64,000 nucleotides of DNA from Actinomycetes bacterium (GCA_024641635.1 JAHECS010000015.1:1-64000); one strand, 5' to 3'. Shown: positions 1 to 8,622, numbered from the stretch's first letter. Notes: a model not told the origin generated them from the letters alone. Program-made: numbers and translations.

Positions 1-1
1 C

Positions 2-103
2 GGCTGCTACGCCGAGCGCGGCACCGTGCGCTTCCTCGACGCCACCTATGACGGCATGGCGTCCGCGCCGCCCCCGGACGCCACCCTCGCGTCCGACTCC
101 TGA
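2..103 (+). CDS. 3' end of an unidentified protein
   Basis: The frame is open from the window edge and encodes 33 residues before a TGA at 101-103. The visible tail has an ordinary N-terminal half followed by a Pro/Ala/Ser-rich end (MASAPPPDATLASDS). I do not recognise the family from this fragment. It converges on the beta-glucosidase gene with a 12-base gap and is probably not part of that leftward operon. Confidence 0.5.
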   Translation, partial: GCYAERGTVRFLDATYDGMASAPPPDATLASDS

Positions 104-115
104 CCGCGCGCAGCC

Positions 116-1360
116 CTAGCCTTCAGCGCCGTTCGCTCGGACGATCGCGGAGTAGACGGCGGCGCTCGGCTTGGGAGTCCGCTCGAACGTCGAGCGGTCG
201 ACGGCGACGATCCCGTAGTGCTTCGAGTACCCGAAGATCCACTCGAAGTTGTCGAGGAGCGACCAGTGCATGTACCCGATCACGGGCACGCCCTCGTCCA
301 TGACCTCCCGCAGCCCGGCGATCGCGGGCGGGATGAAGCCGACCCGCAGTGAGTCGTCCTCGTGGCACAGGCCGTGCTCCGTGACCATGATCGGGACGCC
401 GGCCTCGTCGTGGACGTAGCGCACGGCACCCGCGAGGGAGGTCGGGTCGATGGCAGAGCCCATGCTGTTCAGGGGCACGCCCGGATCGGGCTTCACCTCT
501 CCTGCACCGTCATAGGGGATGGCCTCGTAGTTCTGCACTCCGACGAAGTCGTCCTCGCGTGCCAGCCCGAGCCAACGGCCGTAGCACTCGACTCGCTTGC
601 GGTCACGCACGCTCGAGTCATCACCGACCACGCGGTCGTCCATGACCGCGATGCTCAGGCCGACGGGCAGGTCGGGACAGACCTCCTTGATGGCTGCCTT
701 CCCTGCGCGGTGGCCGGCCTCCATCCCTTCGGCGAACTCCTCGATCTCCTCCGGGAGCATGACGTTCGACAGCCGGTACCTCGGCACCCCTGCGTGCACG
801 TTGCATGCCTCGAGGGTCGCGGCCTCCAGCTCGCGCACGAACGGCGGGAGGTCCATCCAGGTCAGCATGCGGGTGATGTTCGGCTCGTTCAGCGTCACGG
901 CGAAGCCGATGCGGTCGCCGAAGCGATCGGCAACGACCCGGCAGTAACGGGCGAAGAGCGCAGGTGCGTCCGGGTCGAGCCAGCCACCACGCATGGCGAA
1001 CCAGTGCGGAGCCGTGAAGTGGTTGAAGGTGACGATGGGCGACAACCCGAGCTCGCGACAGCGGTCGACGATCCCCTCGTAGTGGCCGAGCTCGTCATCG
1101 TCGAACAGCCCCTCCTCGGGCTCCACCCGGGCCCACTCGACCGAGAAGCGATAGGCGTTCAGCCCGAGCGACGCGGCGAGGTCGACGTCCTCCTCCCACC
1201 GGTTGTACGAGTCGCACGCATCGCCGGAGACATCCATGAAGACCGTGGGCTCCACGTGCTCGGCGAACCAGGTGTCGCTGTTCGTGTTGTTGCCCTCCAC
1301 CTGGTGGCCGGCCGTGGCCGCACCCCAGAGGAAGCCGTCGGGAAATGGGTGAACCGTCAT
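116..1360 (-). CDS. GH1 family beta-glucosidase (intracellular)
   Basis: A retaining glycoside hydrolase of family 1, 414 aa. It shows the acid/base motif TLNEPN (Glu near residue 159) and the nucleophile region VTEHG (Glu near 328). The usual family motif is TENG, so His replaces the common Asn. The C-terminal WSLLDNFEW substrate-binding motif is present. There is no signal peptide, so it acts in the cytoplasm. I chose the ATG at 1360 because it overlaps the stop of the rhamnosidase gene (ATGA) and has GAGG upstream; a longer start at 1381 would lie inside that gene. It is the last gene of the leftward importer operon. The likely role is removal of glucose from an imported glycoside after rhamnose is cut off; the aglycone is inferred from context only. 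Confidence 0.9.
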   Translation of the reverse strand: MTVHPFPDGFLWGAATAGHQVEGNNTNSDTWFAEHVEPTVFMDVSGDACDSYNRWEEDVDLAASLGLNAYRFSVEWARVEPEEGLFDDDELGHYEGIVDRCRELGLSPIVTFNHFTAPHWFAMRGGWLDPDAPALFARYCRVVADRFGDRIGFAVTLNEPNITRMLTWMDLPPFVRELEAATLEACNVHAGVPRYRLSNVMLPEEIEEFAEGMEAGHRAGKAAIKEVCPDLPVGLSIAVMDDRVVGDDSSVRDRKRVECYGRWLGLAREDDFVGVQNYEAIPYDGAGEVKPDPGVPLNSMGSAIDPTSLAGAVRYVHDEAGVPIMVTEHGLCHEDDSLRVGFIPPAIAGLREVMDEGVPVIGYMHWSLLDNFEWIFGYSKHYGIVAVDRSTFERTPKPSAAVYSAIVRANGAEG

Positions 1361-3618
1361 GCGTTGACCTCCCAGGTGCATTCCGCCGGTGCCTCGACGT
1401 CGACGACGACCTCGCCGCCCTCCATGCGCCAGGACACGTCGATCCGGCCGTACGGGGATTCGTGCCAGGTCGCGGCGCTGGTCAGCCCCCCGCCCGGTCG
1501 CGGCTCGACCACGAAGGTGCGGTAGCCGGGACTCGTCGGCCGCAGACCCGCGACATGGTGGTGCATGAACGAGATGACCGCGCCCTTGGAGTAGTGGTTC
1601 AGGGAGTCATGGGGACGACCGTTCTCGTCCACCCCCTCCCACAGCTCCCAGATCGTTGTCGCGCCGGCCCTGATCATGGCCAGCCACGACGGCTGGGTGT
1701 CCTGGAGCAGCAGCTCGTAGGCCAGGTCAAGCTCGCCGTTGTCCGCCAGCACGGGCAGCAGGTAGGGCGTCGACAGGAAGCCGGTGCCCAGGTGCGTGCC
1801 GGCCTCGCGGATCAGGGTGACGAGACGGGCGACGGCGGCTGGGCGGAGCTCGTCCCGCATCAGGCCGAAGTGCAGGGCCCTGACGTAGCTGGCCTGCGTG
1901 TCGACGACCAGGGATCCGTCGTCGTTCACGCACTCCGCCCGCCAGGCCTCGAGGACGCGGTCCGCGAGCCGCTCGTACTCGTCGACCACGTCGGCGTCCT
2001 TGTTGAGGATCCGGGCGATCTCGGCCAGCTGCCGGGCCGAGCGGTACAGGTAGGCCGTGCCGTGGTTGGCCTGGTCCCCTTCGCGCAGGGACATGAAGTC
2101 GAGGGGGACGTTCGGCTCGAACCACTCTCCGAAGGCGAAGCCCGTGTCCGCGAGATAGCGCTCGTGCTCGTACGGCTCAGCGTTGCGCTGCACCCGTGAC
2201 GGATGCCGCTCGCTGGCCGCCCGGTCCGCGCAGAAGGCGACCCATCTCACCGCCGCGTCCCAGCACTGCTCGAGGGCCTCGGTGGTCCCGTAGGCCCGGT
2301 AGAGGTCGAGCGGGGCGGACACGATGACGTCCCCCCAGCCCGGGCCGCCGTTGGTGAAGGCGATGCCCCCGTCGAAGCCGCCGAGCGGCTCGGTCGGCGA
2401 GATGTTGGCGATCCGGCCATCGGCGTTCTGGTCGAGGATCACGTCGGCGAGCCACTTGCGGCTGAAGGCGTCGACGTCGTAGAGGTAGGCCGCCGTCGGG
2501 GCGTACAGCTGCCAGTCCCCCGTCCATCCGGAACGCTCGCGCGTCGGGCAGTCCGTCGGGATGTCGCAGGCATTGCCCCGGAAGCTCCACACGGCCGCGT
2601 CGTGCAGGCGGTTGAGGTCGTCATCGGAGCACGCGAACCCGCCGATCGGGCGCAGGTCGGTGTGCACCACGACTCCGCGCACATCGTCGACGGTGAGCGG
2701 TCCGGGGTGCCCCTCGATGCGCACGTACTGGAAGCCGTGCGTGGTGAACCGCGGTTCGAAGACGTCGCCCTCGAGTCCGGCCGACGTCACGATGTCACGT
2801 TGCAGGACGAGGGTCTCGGGGAGGAAGGGCACGTTGACGACGTAGTTCTCCATGGTCAGGTCACCCGTGCCGGGATCGCGCCACTCCCCATGGGTCAGCG
2901 TGAGTTCGGTGCCCTCCGGTCCGAGGTCGCTGAGCCGTACCCAGCCGTTGATGTTCTGGCCGAGGTCCACCACGTGATGCCCCGGCGCCAGCTCGACCAC
3001 GGACGCCGGCTCGATCTCCTGGATCCGTCGCACAGGTGGCGCGATGGACTCCGCCAGGACGGGGCCTCCGTTGCGGGCGACCGCCACCGGCCAGGCCGAG
3101 TCGTCGAACCCGGGTCGGTAGGCCGCGCGATCGAGCAGTCGGCGATCCTCGACCTGCCCGTCGAACAGATCGGCAGACAGGATGTGAGAGGTGCCCACCC
3201 GCCATCCGTCAGCCCCGGTCACGCCGACGTCGGAACCGTCCGCCAACGAGATCCGCAGGTCGACCATGAGGGCGACCCGGTCGCCGTAGTTGTCGACGAG
3301 CTGCCCGATCCCGACCTTGCCCCGGTACCAGCCGTCCGCCAGCAGGAAGGCCAGGGCGTTCGCGCCCTCGCGCAGCAGGGACGTGACGTCGTACTCCTGG
3401 ACCTGAACGCGCTGCAGGTACTCCGTGTAGCCCGGCGTGAGGACGTCCTCGGTGATCCGCTCGCCGTTCACGTAGCCCGAGTACAGGCCCAGCGCCGATG
3501 CCCGCAGCGTGGCGCGGAGCGGCGCGGACGGCAGGGAGATCTCACGCCGCAGCAGGTAGGCGGGGCGCTGGCCGGCTGGCGGAGTGACGTCTTCAGAGAC
3601 CTCGATCCACGCCGTCAT
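1357..3618 (-). CDS. GH78 alpha-L-rhamnosidase
   Basis: A 753-aa inverting alpha-L-rhamnosidase. Sequence shows the concanavalin-like rhamnosidase domain in the N-terminal half, then the (alpha/alpha)6 domain with the signature DIPTDCPTRERSGWTGD around the catalytic acidic residues, and a C-terminal beta domain ending in DVEAPAECTWEVNA. It is shorter than many GH78 enzymes (900-1000 aa) because the N-terminal Ig-like domain is lacking. No signal peptide, so the substrate must be imported. Start overlaps the ATPase stop by 4 nt (ATGA), and its own stop overlaps the glucosidase start, so the three are translationally coupled. Together with the glucosidase it would strip a rutinose-type rhamnosyl-glucose from a plant glycoside (inference). 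Confidence 0.9.
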   Translation of the reverse strand: MTAWIEVSEDVTPPAGQRPAYLLRREISLPSAPLRATLRASALGLYSGYVNGERITEDVLTPGYTEYLQRVQVQEYDVTSLLREGANALAFLLADGWYRGKVGIGQLVDNYGDRVALMVDLRISLADGSDVGVTGADGWRVGTSHILSADLFDGQVEDRRLLDRAAYRPGFDDSAWPVAVARNGGPVLAESIAPPVRRIQEIEPASVVELAPGHHVVDLGQNINGWVRLSDLGPEGTELTLTHGEWRDPGTGDLTMENYVVNVPFLPETLVLQRDIVTSAGLEGDVFEPRFTTHGFQYVRIEGHPGPLTVDDVRGVVVHTDLRPIGGFACSDDDLNRLHDAAVWSFRGNACDIPTDCPTRERSGWTGDWQLYAPTAAYLYDVDAFSRKWLADVILDQNADGRIANISPTEPLGGFDGGIAFTNGGPGWGDVIVSAPLDLYRAYGTTEALEQCWDAAVRWVAFCADRAASERHPSRVQRNAEPYEHERYLADTGFAFGEWFEPNVPLDFMSLREGDQANHGTAYLYRSARQLAEIARILNKDADVVDEYERLADRVLEAWRAECVNDDGSLVVDTQASYVRALHFGLMRDELRPAAVARLVTLIREAGTHLGTGFLSTPYLLPVLADNGELDLAYELLLQDTQPSWLAMIRAGATTIWELWEGVDENGRPHDSLNHYSKGAVISFMHHHVAGLRPTSPGYRTFVVEPRPGGGLTSAATWHESPYGRIDVSWRMEGGEVVVDVEAPAECTWEVNA

Positions 3619-4394
3619 GCGGAGGCGAACATGGACGGCCGCGACCCCGTGATCCAGCCGACGACGTGATCGTTCTCGGTGTCGGCCGTGGGGATGTCCG
3701 CGACCTTGCGGCCGCGGTTGAGCACGACGATGCGGTGCGACACCTCGAAGGCCAGCGGCAGGTTGTGCGTGACCAGGACGACGGCGATGCCGCGTCCGGC
3801 CATCGTCCGAATCAGCCCCTCGACGAGCCTGGTCTGCTCGTAGCCGAGCGCGGCCGTCGGCTCGTCGAGCAGCAGGATGCCATTGCTCTCACCTGTCACC
3901 CGCACGGCGGAGCGGGCGATGGCGATCACCTGGCGCTGGCCGCCGGACAGCATCTCGACCGGCCGGTGCATGGGCGCGGTGCGGACTCCCAGGAGGTCGA
4001 GCTCCCGGTCGGACTCCTCGCGCATGGCCTTGCGGTCGACGAAGCCCAGCCAGCCGAGCGGGCCCTTGCGCAGCGGCTCGCGACCGAGGTTGAGGTTCGT
4101 CGCGATGTCCTGCGCCTCGACGAGGGCCAGATCCTGGTACACCATCTGGACACCGGCGGCCGCCGCGTCGTGGGGCGAGTGGAAGTGCACCTCCCGGCCG
4201 TGCACCGCGATGTGCCCGGACGTGGGCCGATGGGCTCCGGACATGACCTTCATGAGGGTGGACTTGCCGGCCCCGTTGTCACCGAGCATGGCGACGACCT
4301 CGCCCTGCTCGACGTGGAAGTCCACGCCGTCGAGCGCCTTCACGAACCCGTAGTGGAGGTCGATGCCCGTGAGGTCGAATGCGCGCTCGCTCAT
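3615..4394 (-). CDS. Sugar ABC importer, ATP-binding subunit
   Basis: A 259-aa single-domain ATPase of the ribose/xylose (CUT2-like) type. Walker A GDNGAGKST is at about residues 38-46, the signature LSGGQRQ and Walker B ILLLDEP follow, and the H-loop lies in LVTHN. CUT2 importers usually carry a double ATPase; here there is one domain, as in FrcA/XylG-like systems. The start at 4394 has GGGAAGG upstream and leaves one base after the permease stop (TGACATG). It powers the permease and binding protein encoded just upstream. Confidence 0.9.
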   Translation of the reverse strand: MSERAFDLTGIDLHYGFVKALDGVDFHVEQGEVVAMLGDNGAGKSTLMKVMSGAHRPTSGHIAVHGREVHFHSPHDAAAAGVQMVYQDLALVEAQDIATNLNLGREPLRKGPLGWLGFVDRKAMREESDRELDLLGVRTAPMHRPVEMLSGGQRQVIAIARSAVRVTGESNGILLLDEPTAALGYEQTRLVEGLIRTMAGRGIAVVLVTHNLPLAFEVSHRIVVLNRGRKVADIPTADTENDHVVGWITGSRPSMFASA

Positions 4395-4395
4395 G

Positions 4396-5565
4396 TCAGG
4401 CCTTCCCATGGACGGACAGGTTTCCGACACTCACCAGCCGTCGGGACACGGCCTTCGTGAGCATCAGGTCGGCAAGGAGGGCGCCGATCAGCAGGACGCC
4501 CGTGGCGACCAGCGCCCAGTAGGGGTCGGCACCGGCGATGGTCAGGCCGTTGCCGATCGTCGCGAGGATGAGAGCGCCGACGAGCACCTTCGGGAGGCTG
4601 CCCCGACCGCCGGCCAGCGAGACGCCCGCCAGGGCGACCGCCGTCAGGCCCTCGAAGATGATGCCGGGGCTCGCGGCTGGGTTGGCCTCCCCGACGTATG
4701 CCGCCGTCACGATGCCGCCGAGGGCCGCCAGCAGCGAGGACAGGACGAAGCCCATCGTGCGGTAGAAGTCCGAGCTGAGACCGACCCGGCGGACGGCCTC
4801 GGCGTTGCCGCCGACCGCCATGATGCGGATGCCGCCTCGGCTCTTGGTGAAGAAGACCGTCATCACGATGAACACGGCGGCCATGACGAAGACCGGTCCG
4901 GCAACGCCGTCGAAGCCCCCGAGCTGGAAGGAGAAGTCGGGCACGAGGAACCACGGCTGCACGTCGACGGTCCACGTCTGATCGATGGCGAAGTAGGTGT
5001 CAGTGCCGATGAAGGCCAGCTTGTCGAGTCCGGGGATGGTGTATCCGCCGCCGACCACGGCAGCCAGTCCGGTGAGAACCGTCAGCGAGCCGATCGTGAC
5101 GACCAGCGGATTCAGGCCAACCAGGGTGATGCGGGCGTTGATGACACCGATGACCACCCCGATCGCCAGGCCGGCAAGGAGCGACACCCACACCGGGATG
5201 TCATGCGAGATCATCCATGCCGAGCACATGCCGACGAACGCGGCCACGCCTGGCACGGAGAGGTCAAGAGCGCCGGAGAAGACGCCCATCGCGATCGCGG
5301 CCGCGAAGATGGAGCTGATGGCGCCGGCACTCAGGATGAGCATTGCATTGCTGACGGAGAAGAAGTACGGCTGCGCCCAGATCGCGAAGAGCGCGATGAG
5401 GAACAGCCACAGGACGATGATGCCCCGGTCACGGATGAAGATCAGGCTCGAGATGGACTTCGGGAGCTTCTCGTGGACGGGCGCCTTGGCCGCTGCGGGC
5501 CCCTCGTTCGAGGGGCCCGCAGCGGCGGCAGCGTCCGCCGCTGACGAGTCAGCGGTGTCGGACAT
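4396..5565 (-). CDS. Sugar ABC importer, permease
   Basis: A 389-aa RbsC-type (BPD_transp_2) membrane protein. After an N-terminal Ala/Pro-rich cytoplasmic stretch of about 45 residues it has many hydrophobic segments and conserved loops such as LDLSVPGVAAF and AGGRGSLPKV. It pairs with the single ATPase and the binding protein in the same operon. The first codons contain a perfect 17-bp inverted repeat (see the hairpin at 5489-5526), which lies about 40 nt after the start codon and may limit read-through from the binding-protein gene. Confidence 0.9.
   Translation of the reverse strand: MSDTADSSAADAAAAAGPSNEGPAAAKAPVHEKLPKSISSLIFIRDRGIIVLWLFLIALFAIWAQPYFFSVSNAMLILSAGAISSIFAAAIAMGVFSGALDLSVPGVAAFVGMCSAWMISHDIPVWVSLLAGLAIGVVIGVINARITLVGLNPLVVTIGSLTVLTGLAAVVGGGYTIPGLDKLAFIGTDTYFAIDQTWTVDVQPWFLVPDFSFQLGGFDGVAGPVFVMAAVFIVMTVFFTKSRGGIRIMAVGGNAEAVRRVGLSSDFYRTMGFVLSSLLAALGGIVTAAYVGEANPAASPGIIFEGLTAVALAGVSLAGGRGSLPKVLVGALILATIGNGLTIAGADPYWALVATGVLLIGALLADLMLTKAVSRRLVSVGNLSVHGKA
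5489..5526 (-). terminator. 17-bp GC hairpin inside the 5' end of the permease gene
   Basis: Bases 5489-5505 pair perfectly with 5510-5526, with a 4-base loop (GTTC). On the transcribed strand it begins about 40 nt after the permease ATG and codes for an Ala/Gly/Pro stretch. There is no T-run, so if it stops RNA polymerase it does so weakly. It may instead stabilise the 3' end of the upstream binding-protein mRNA. Confidence 0.5.
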
Positions 5566-5598
5566 CAGACCTACTTCTGAAGGGGTTGAGAAGACGGA

Positions 5599-6549
5599 CT
5601 ACTTGACGATCTTCAGCGGCACGCTCATGAGCTTGCCGAACTTGCGCGGGGCCTTCAGCAGGCGACCGAGCTCGTCGAAGGTCTGCAGCAGGTCGGCCTC
5701 GAACTGCAGTGCCGCCGCGGCGTAGATGTCACCGCTCTTGACGGCCGCGAGGACCTCCTCGTTGCCACCGTTCTCGGTGAGGCACGGAAGGGACTTGCCT
5801 GCCGACTCGAAGGCGCTGATCGCGCCGAGTGCCGCCTCGTCATTGCCACCCGTGACCGCCTTGACGTTCGGGTGCGCCTGCAGCGCTGCCGCGATGTCCT
5901 TCTGCGCTGTCGGACGGTCGATGTTCTCGATCGTCTGGACGACCGTCGCGTTGGGTGCCGTCGCCTTCAGCCACTTCAGCACGGCCGCGTCCTGCTCAGC
6001 CTTGCCCGCGGTGCCGGGGCGAGGCGTGAAGACGATGACCTCTGCCTTGCCGCCGAGCTTCTGGTTGATGCACTGTCCGGCCGTGACGCCCATAGCCGCG
6101 CCGAGCTTGTTGTAGTCGATGCGAGCGAAGCTGAGGCCACGCTGCGGGCCCTTGAAGCCGTAGTCCTTCGGGACACCGTTGAGCACCAGCGGGACGCGCT
6201 TCTTCTGCGCGAGGCGGGCCACCTTCGCGTTGGCGGCGGGCTTCACCGAGATGACCCATGCGGCGTCGGCCTTGCCGGAGTTGATGACTGCGGTGAGCTG
6301 CTGGGCCTGCTTCACCGCATTGAAGTTGGGGTCGAGGATGAGGGTGTTGTAACCCTTTGCGGCGCCGACGGCCTTGACGCCCTCGGAGAGGCCCTTGAGC
6401 GCCGGGATGGCGAGCGCCAGCGGCGAGAAGGCGATCGTGTCCTTGTCGGCCGCCTGTGCGGGTGCCGCCACCATGAAGCTCGTGGTCGCGACGGCCGCTG
6501 CAGCGCCGATTGCGGCGGCCTTGCGGCCGCGGGTGAGGAATGACTTCAC
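5599..6549 (-). CDS. Sugar-type ABC substrate-binding protein (secreted, no lipobox)
   Basis: A 316-aa periplasmic-binding-protein type 1 (RbsB-like) receptor. It starts with GTG preceded by AAAGGAG. A classical signal peptide covers residues 1-33 (charged start, Ala-rich core, cleavage after AQA). There is no cysteine at the cleavage site, so it is not an obvious lipoprotein, unlike the other two binding proteins in this window. The mature part has alternating Rossmann-like segments (AWVISVKP, VTGGNDEAALGA). It is the first gene of the operon that continues into permease, ATPase, rhamnosidase and glucosidase, so the ligand is probably the rhamnosyl-glucoside or its aglycone conjugate (inference). 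Confidence 0.88.
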   Translation of the reverse strand: MKSFLTRGRKAAAIGAAAAVATTSFMVAAPAQAADKDTIAFSPLALAIPALKGLSEGVKAVGAAKGYNTLILDPNFNAVKQAQQLTAVINSGKADAAWVISVKPAANAKVARLAQKKRVPLVLNGVPKDYGFKGPQRGLSFARIDYNKLGAAMGVTAGQCINQKLGGKAEVIVFTPRPGTAGKAEQDAAVLKWLKATAPNATVVQTIENIDRPTAQKDIAAALQAHPNVKAVTGGNDEAALGAISAFESAGKSLPCLTENGGNEEVLAAVKSGDIYAAAALQFEADLLQTFDELGRLLKAPRKFGKLMSVPLKIVK

Positions 6550-6581
6550 TGAGGTGCTCCTTTGTCTGGTCGGTCGGTCGA

Positions 6582-6604
6582 ACGGTTCGTCGTGCGCGAA
6601 CCGT
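6582..6604. promoter_or_regulatory. Inverted repeat upstream of the sugar-binding-protein gene
   Basis: ACGGTTCG (6582-6589) and CGAACCGT (6597-6604) are perfect inverted 8-mers separated by 7 bases. The right arm overlaps TACGGT on the minus strand, a possible -10 element. It lies 33-55 nt before the GTG start and is a good candidate operator for the importer/glycosidase operon. The binding regulator is not identifiable here. Confidence 0.45.
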
Positions 6605-6682
6605 AAGCACGTCCTGTCGTGGGTGGTGCAGAAGTGACTATTCAGTTATGGACATTCCTCACCCGGTGGCGAGGTCGTTCAC

Positions 6683-7453
6683 TCATCCCCCCATCGCGCT
6701 CACACCGCCGTCGATGACGATGTTGGCGCCGTTGATGTAGGACGAGTCGTCTGAGGCCAGGAACGTCACCAGTGCGGCGATGTCCTCCGGCTGGCCGATC
6801 CGACGGGACGGGGTTCGGGCGATGAGGCCCGGTACCGGTCCGTCGGGATCGTCGGTGAACTGGGCCGTCTCGGGGGTGCGGACCATCCCCGGCGAGATGG
6901 CGTTGGCGCGGATGCCGACGCCCGCGCCCGCAGCCGTGGTGTGCATCGTGAACGCGACCACGCCGCCCTTGGCGGCGCCATGCGGCGCCATCGGGACGAA
7001 CTCCACGCCGCGGATGGCAGCGATCGACCCGACATTGATGATCGAGCCGCCGCCTCGGGCCACCAGGTGCGGCCAGGCGGCCCGCGTGCAGTGGAAGACG
7101 AGGTGCAGCTCGTTCTGGATGGTGAAGTACCAGTCCTCGAGGGGGATGGTGTCGATCGCGCCGTGCCGCAGCGCCGAGGCGTTGTTGTAGAGGATGTCGA
7201 AGCCGCCGAACTCGTCGACTGCGGCCTGCACCCAGGCATCCGCGCCGTCCTGGGAGGACAGGTCGACAGGGGCAAGCCCGCTCATCACACCACCCGCCTC
7301 GCGCACGAGTTGAATCGTTTCATTATTCTCCGAGATGTCAAGGTCCGCGCCGAAGACCCGAGCACCCTGTCGGGCGAACTCGAGGGCGACGGCACGACCG
7401 ATCCCGCGGCCGGTGCCGCTGATCAGTGCCGTCTTGCCGTCAAGAACGCCCAT
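6683..7453 (-). CDS. SDR-family protein with His in place of the catalytic Tyr
   Basis: A 256-aa short-chain dehydrogenase/reductase fold. The cofactor motif GTGRGIG is at residues 13-19, with LYNNAS near 88-93 and the catalytic-region Ser at about 143. Where the family has YxxxK, this protein has HGAAK (His158, Lys162), so normal SDR proton relay is questionable. The C-terminus (NIVIDGGVSAMGG) is typical. It is the last gene of the leftward operon that starts at 11172 and follows the BKACE gene by 8 nt. It could act on a keto or hydroxy intermediate, or be non-reductive; I cannot assign a substrate. Confidence 0.8.
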   Translation of the reverse strand: MGVLDGKTALISGTGRGIGRAVALEFARQGARVFGADLDISENNETIQLVREAGGVMSGLAPVDLSSQDGADAWVQAAVDEFGGFDILYNNASALRHGAIDTIPLEDWYFTIQNELHLVFHCTRAAWPHLVARGGGSIINVGSIAAIRGVEFVPMAPHGAAKGGVVAFTMHTTAAGAGVGIRANAISPGMVRTPETAQFTDDPDGPVPGLIARTPSRRIGQPEDIAALVTFLASDDSSYINGANIVIDGGVSAMGG

Positions 7454-7461
7454 GATCGCCC

Positions 7462-8277
7462 CTACCGCGCCGGCAGACTGAGGATCTGCTCGGTCTCGTC
7501 GACGGAGGCGATGGACAGGTCCATGGCCCGGGCCAGGTCTGCCGTCCTCTTCACCAGGGGCGTGTTTCCCGGGGACAGCTCCCCCTTGCGGAGGTAGAGC
7601 GTGTCCTCCAGTCCGGCTCGCGCGTTGCCGCCGAGGGCCAGGCCGATGGCCGTGAGCTCGAGGTTGGACCGCCCGATGGCGATGATCTGCCAGACGCAGT
7701 CGTCGGGCAGCCGGTCGACCATCATGACGAGATTCGCCGGCGTGGCTGAGGCGCCACCCCGGACGCCGAGCACGATGGAGAACTGCAGCGGCGTCGCCAG
7801 CAGCCCTTCCTCGTAGAGGCGGATGCACGCGTCGAGGTGTCCGGTGTCGTACACCTCGAGCTCGGGCTTCACGTCGAGCTCGCGCATGCGTGCCGCCAGG
7901 CGACGCACGCCGTCCGGTGGATTGCGGAACTCCCCAGCCCCGAAGCTCATGGTGCACGGGTTGAGCGTCGCCATCCGAGGACGCAGCTCGACGAGCTTCT
8001 CCCGCTCCTCGAAGGGCACCGACAGGCCCACGCCCGTGGAGAGCTGGATGTGGATGGGGCACCGCTCGTGGATCAGGTCCATCGTGCGGCGGGCGATCCC
8101 GAGGTCGGCCGTCGGCCGCTGCTGCTCGTCCCTGAGGTGGATGTGCGCGACCGAGGCCCCTTCGAGGTACGCCTCATAGACGGCGTTCGCGATCTCCTCA
8201 GGCGACGTCGGCAGGTCGGGGTTGTCGGCCGTCGTGGCGATGGGACCCGTCGTCGCAACGGTCAGCACGACTCCCAT
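7462..8277 (-). CDS. BKACE-family beta-keto acid cleavage enzyme; candidate triacetate acetoacetate-lyase
   Basis: A 271-aa member of the DUF849/BKACE family. These Zn enzymes condense a beta-keto acid with acetyl-CoA and release acetoacetate and a new acyl-CoA. The metal motif HIHLRD is at residues 45-50, and the C-terminal GLEDTLYL...GNTPLV segment carries the conserved Glu. The start overlaps the cupin stop (ATGA). Within an operon holding a cyclohydrolase, a 3-hydroxyacid dehydrogenase and an SDR, and opposite a CoA-transferase pair, the best-fitting role is cleavage of triacetate (3,5-dioxohexanoate) in phloroglucinol breakdown. Family assignment is firm; the substrate is inferred from gene order. 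Confidence 0.85.
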   Translation of the reverse strand: MGVVLTVATTGPIATTADNPDLPTSPEEIANAVYEAYLEGASVAHIHLRDEQQRPTADLGIARRTMDLIHERCPIHIQLSTGVGLSVPFEEREKLVELRPRMATLNPCTMSFGAGEFRNPPDGVRRLAARMRELDVKPELEVYDTGHLDACIRLYEEGLLATPLQFSIVLGVRGGASATPANLVMMVDRLPDDCVWQIIAIGRSNLELTAIGLALGGNARAGLEDTLYLRKGELSPGNTPLVKRTADLARAMDLSIASVDETEQILSLPAR

Positions 8278-8621
8278 CAGACGGCCTTCGGGTTCGCGAT
8301 CGCCACCACAAGCACGGCATCGGAGTCGGACTCGTTCACCAGCTCGCGATGGTCGCCCTTCACGAAGTGGACCGAGTCGTACTGGCCCAGGTGCTCGGTC
8401 TGCCCGTTGGCGCGCAGCACGAACTCGCCGCTCGCCACGAAGTAGATGGACTCGCCGACGATGTCGGAGGGGCCGGCGGTGGAACCCGGCGGGTAGACCG
8501 AGAGCCCCATCCAGAAACCCTCGGTCGCCCCGACCTCCATCCCCTGCAGTCGCCGAGTGTCGACGCCCGTGTGGAAGGGGGCGTCGTACGGCACGGCATC
8601 GGGACGCCTCGTGATGTGCAT
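8277..8621 (-). CDS. Small cupin protein
   Basis: A 114-aa single-domain cupin with a beta-barrel pattern (VGESIYFVASGEFVLRANG, then SVHFVKGDHRELVNESD). The usual His-rich metal motif of cupin motif 1 is not obvious. It is coupled to both neighbours: one base after the cyclase stop (TGACATG) and overlapping the BKACE start. It may be an isomerase or accessory sensor of the pathway intermediate; function unassigned. Confidence 0.75.
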   Translation of the reverse strand: MHITRRPDAVPYDAPFHTGVDTRRLQGMEVGATEGFWMGLSVYPPGSTAGPSDIVGESIYFVASGEFVLRANGQTEHLGQYDSVHFVKGDHRELVNESDSDAVLVVAIANPKAV

Positions 8622-8622
8622 G

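Noticed and set aside
1361-1381. The longer GH1 start at 1381
   Set aside because: It lies within the rhamnosidase coding end; the ATG at 1358-1360 gives the ATGA coupling seen throughout the operon.
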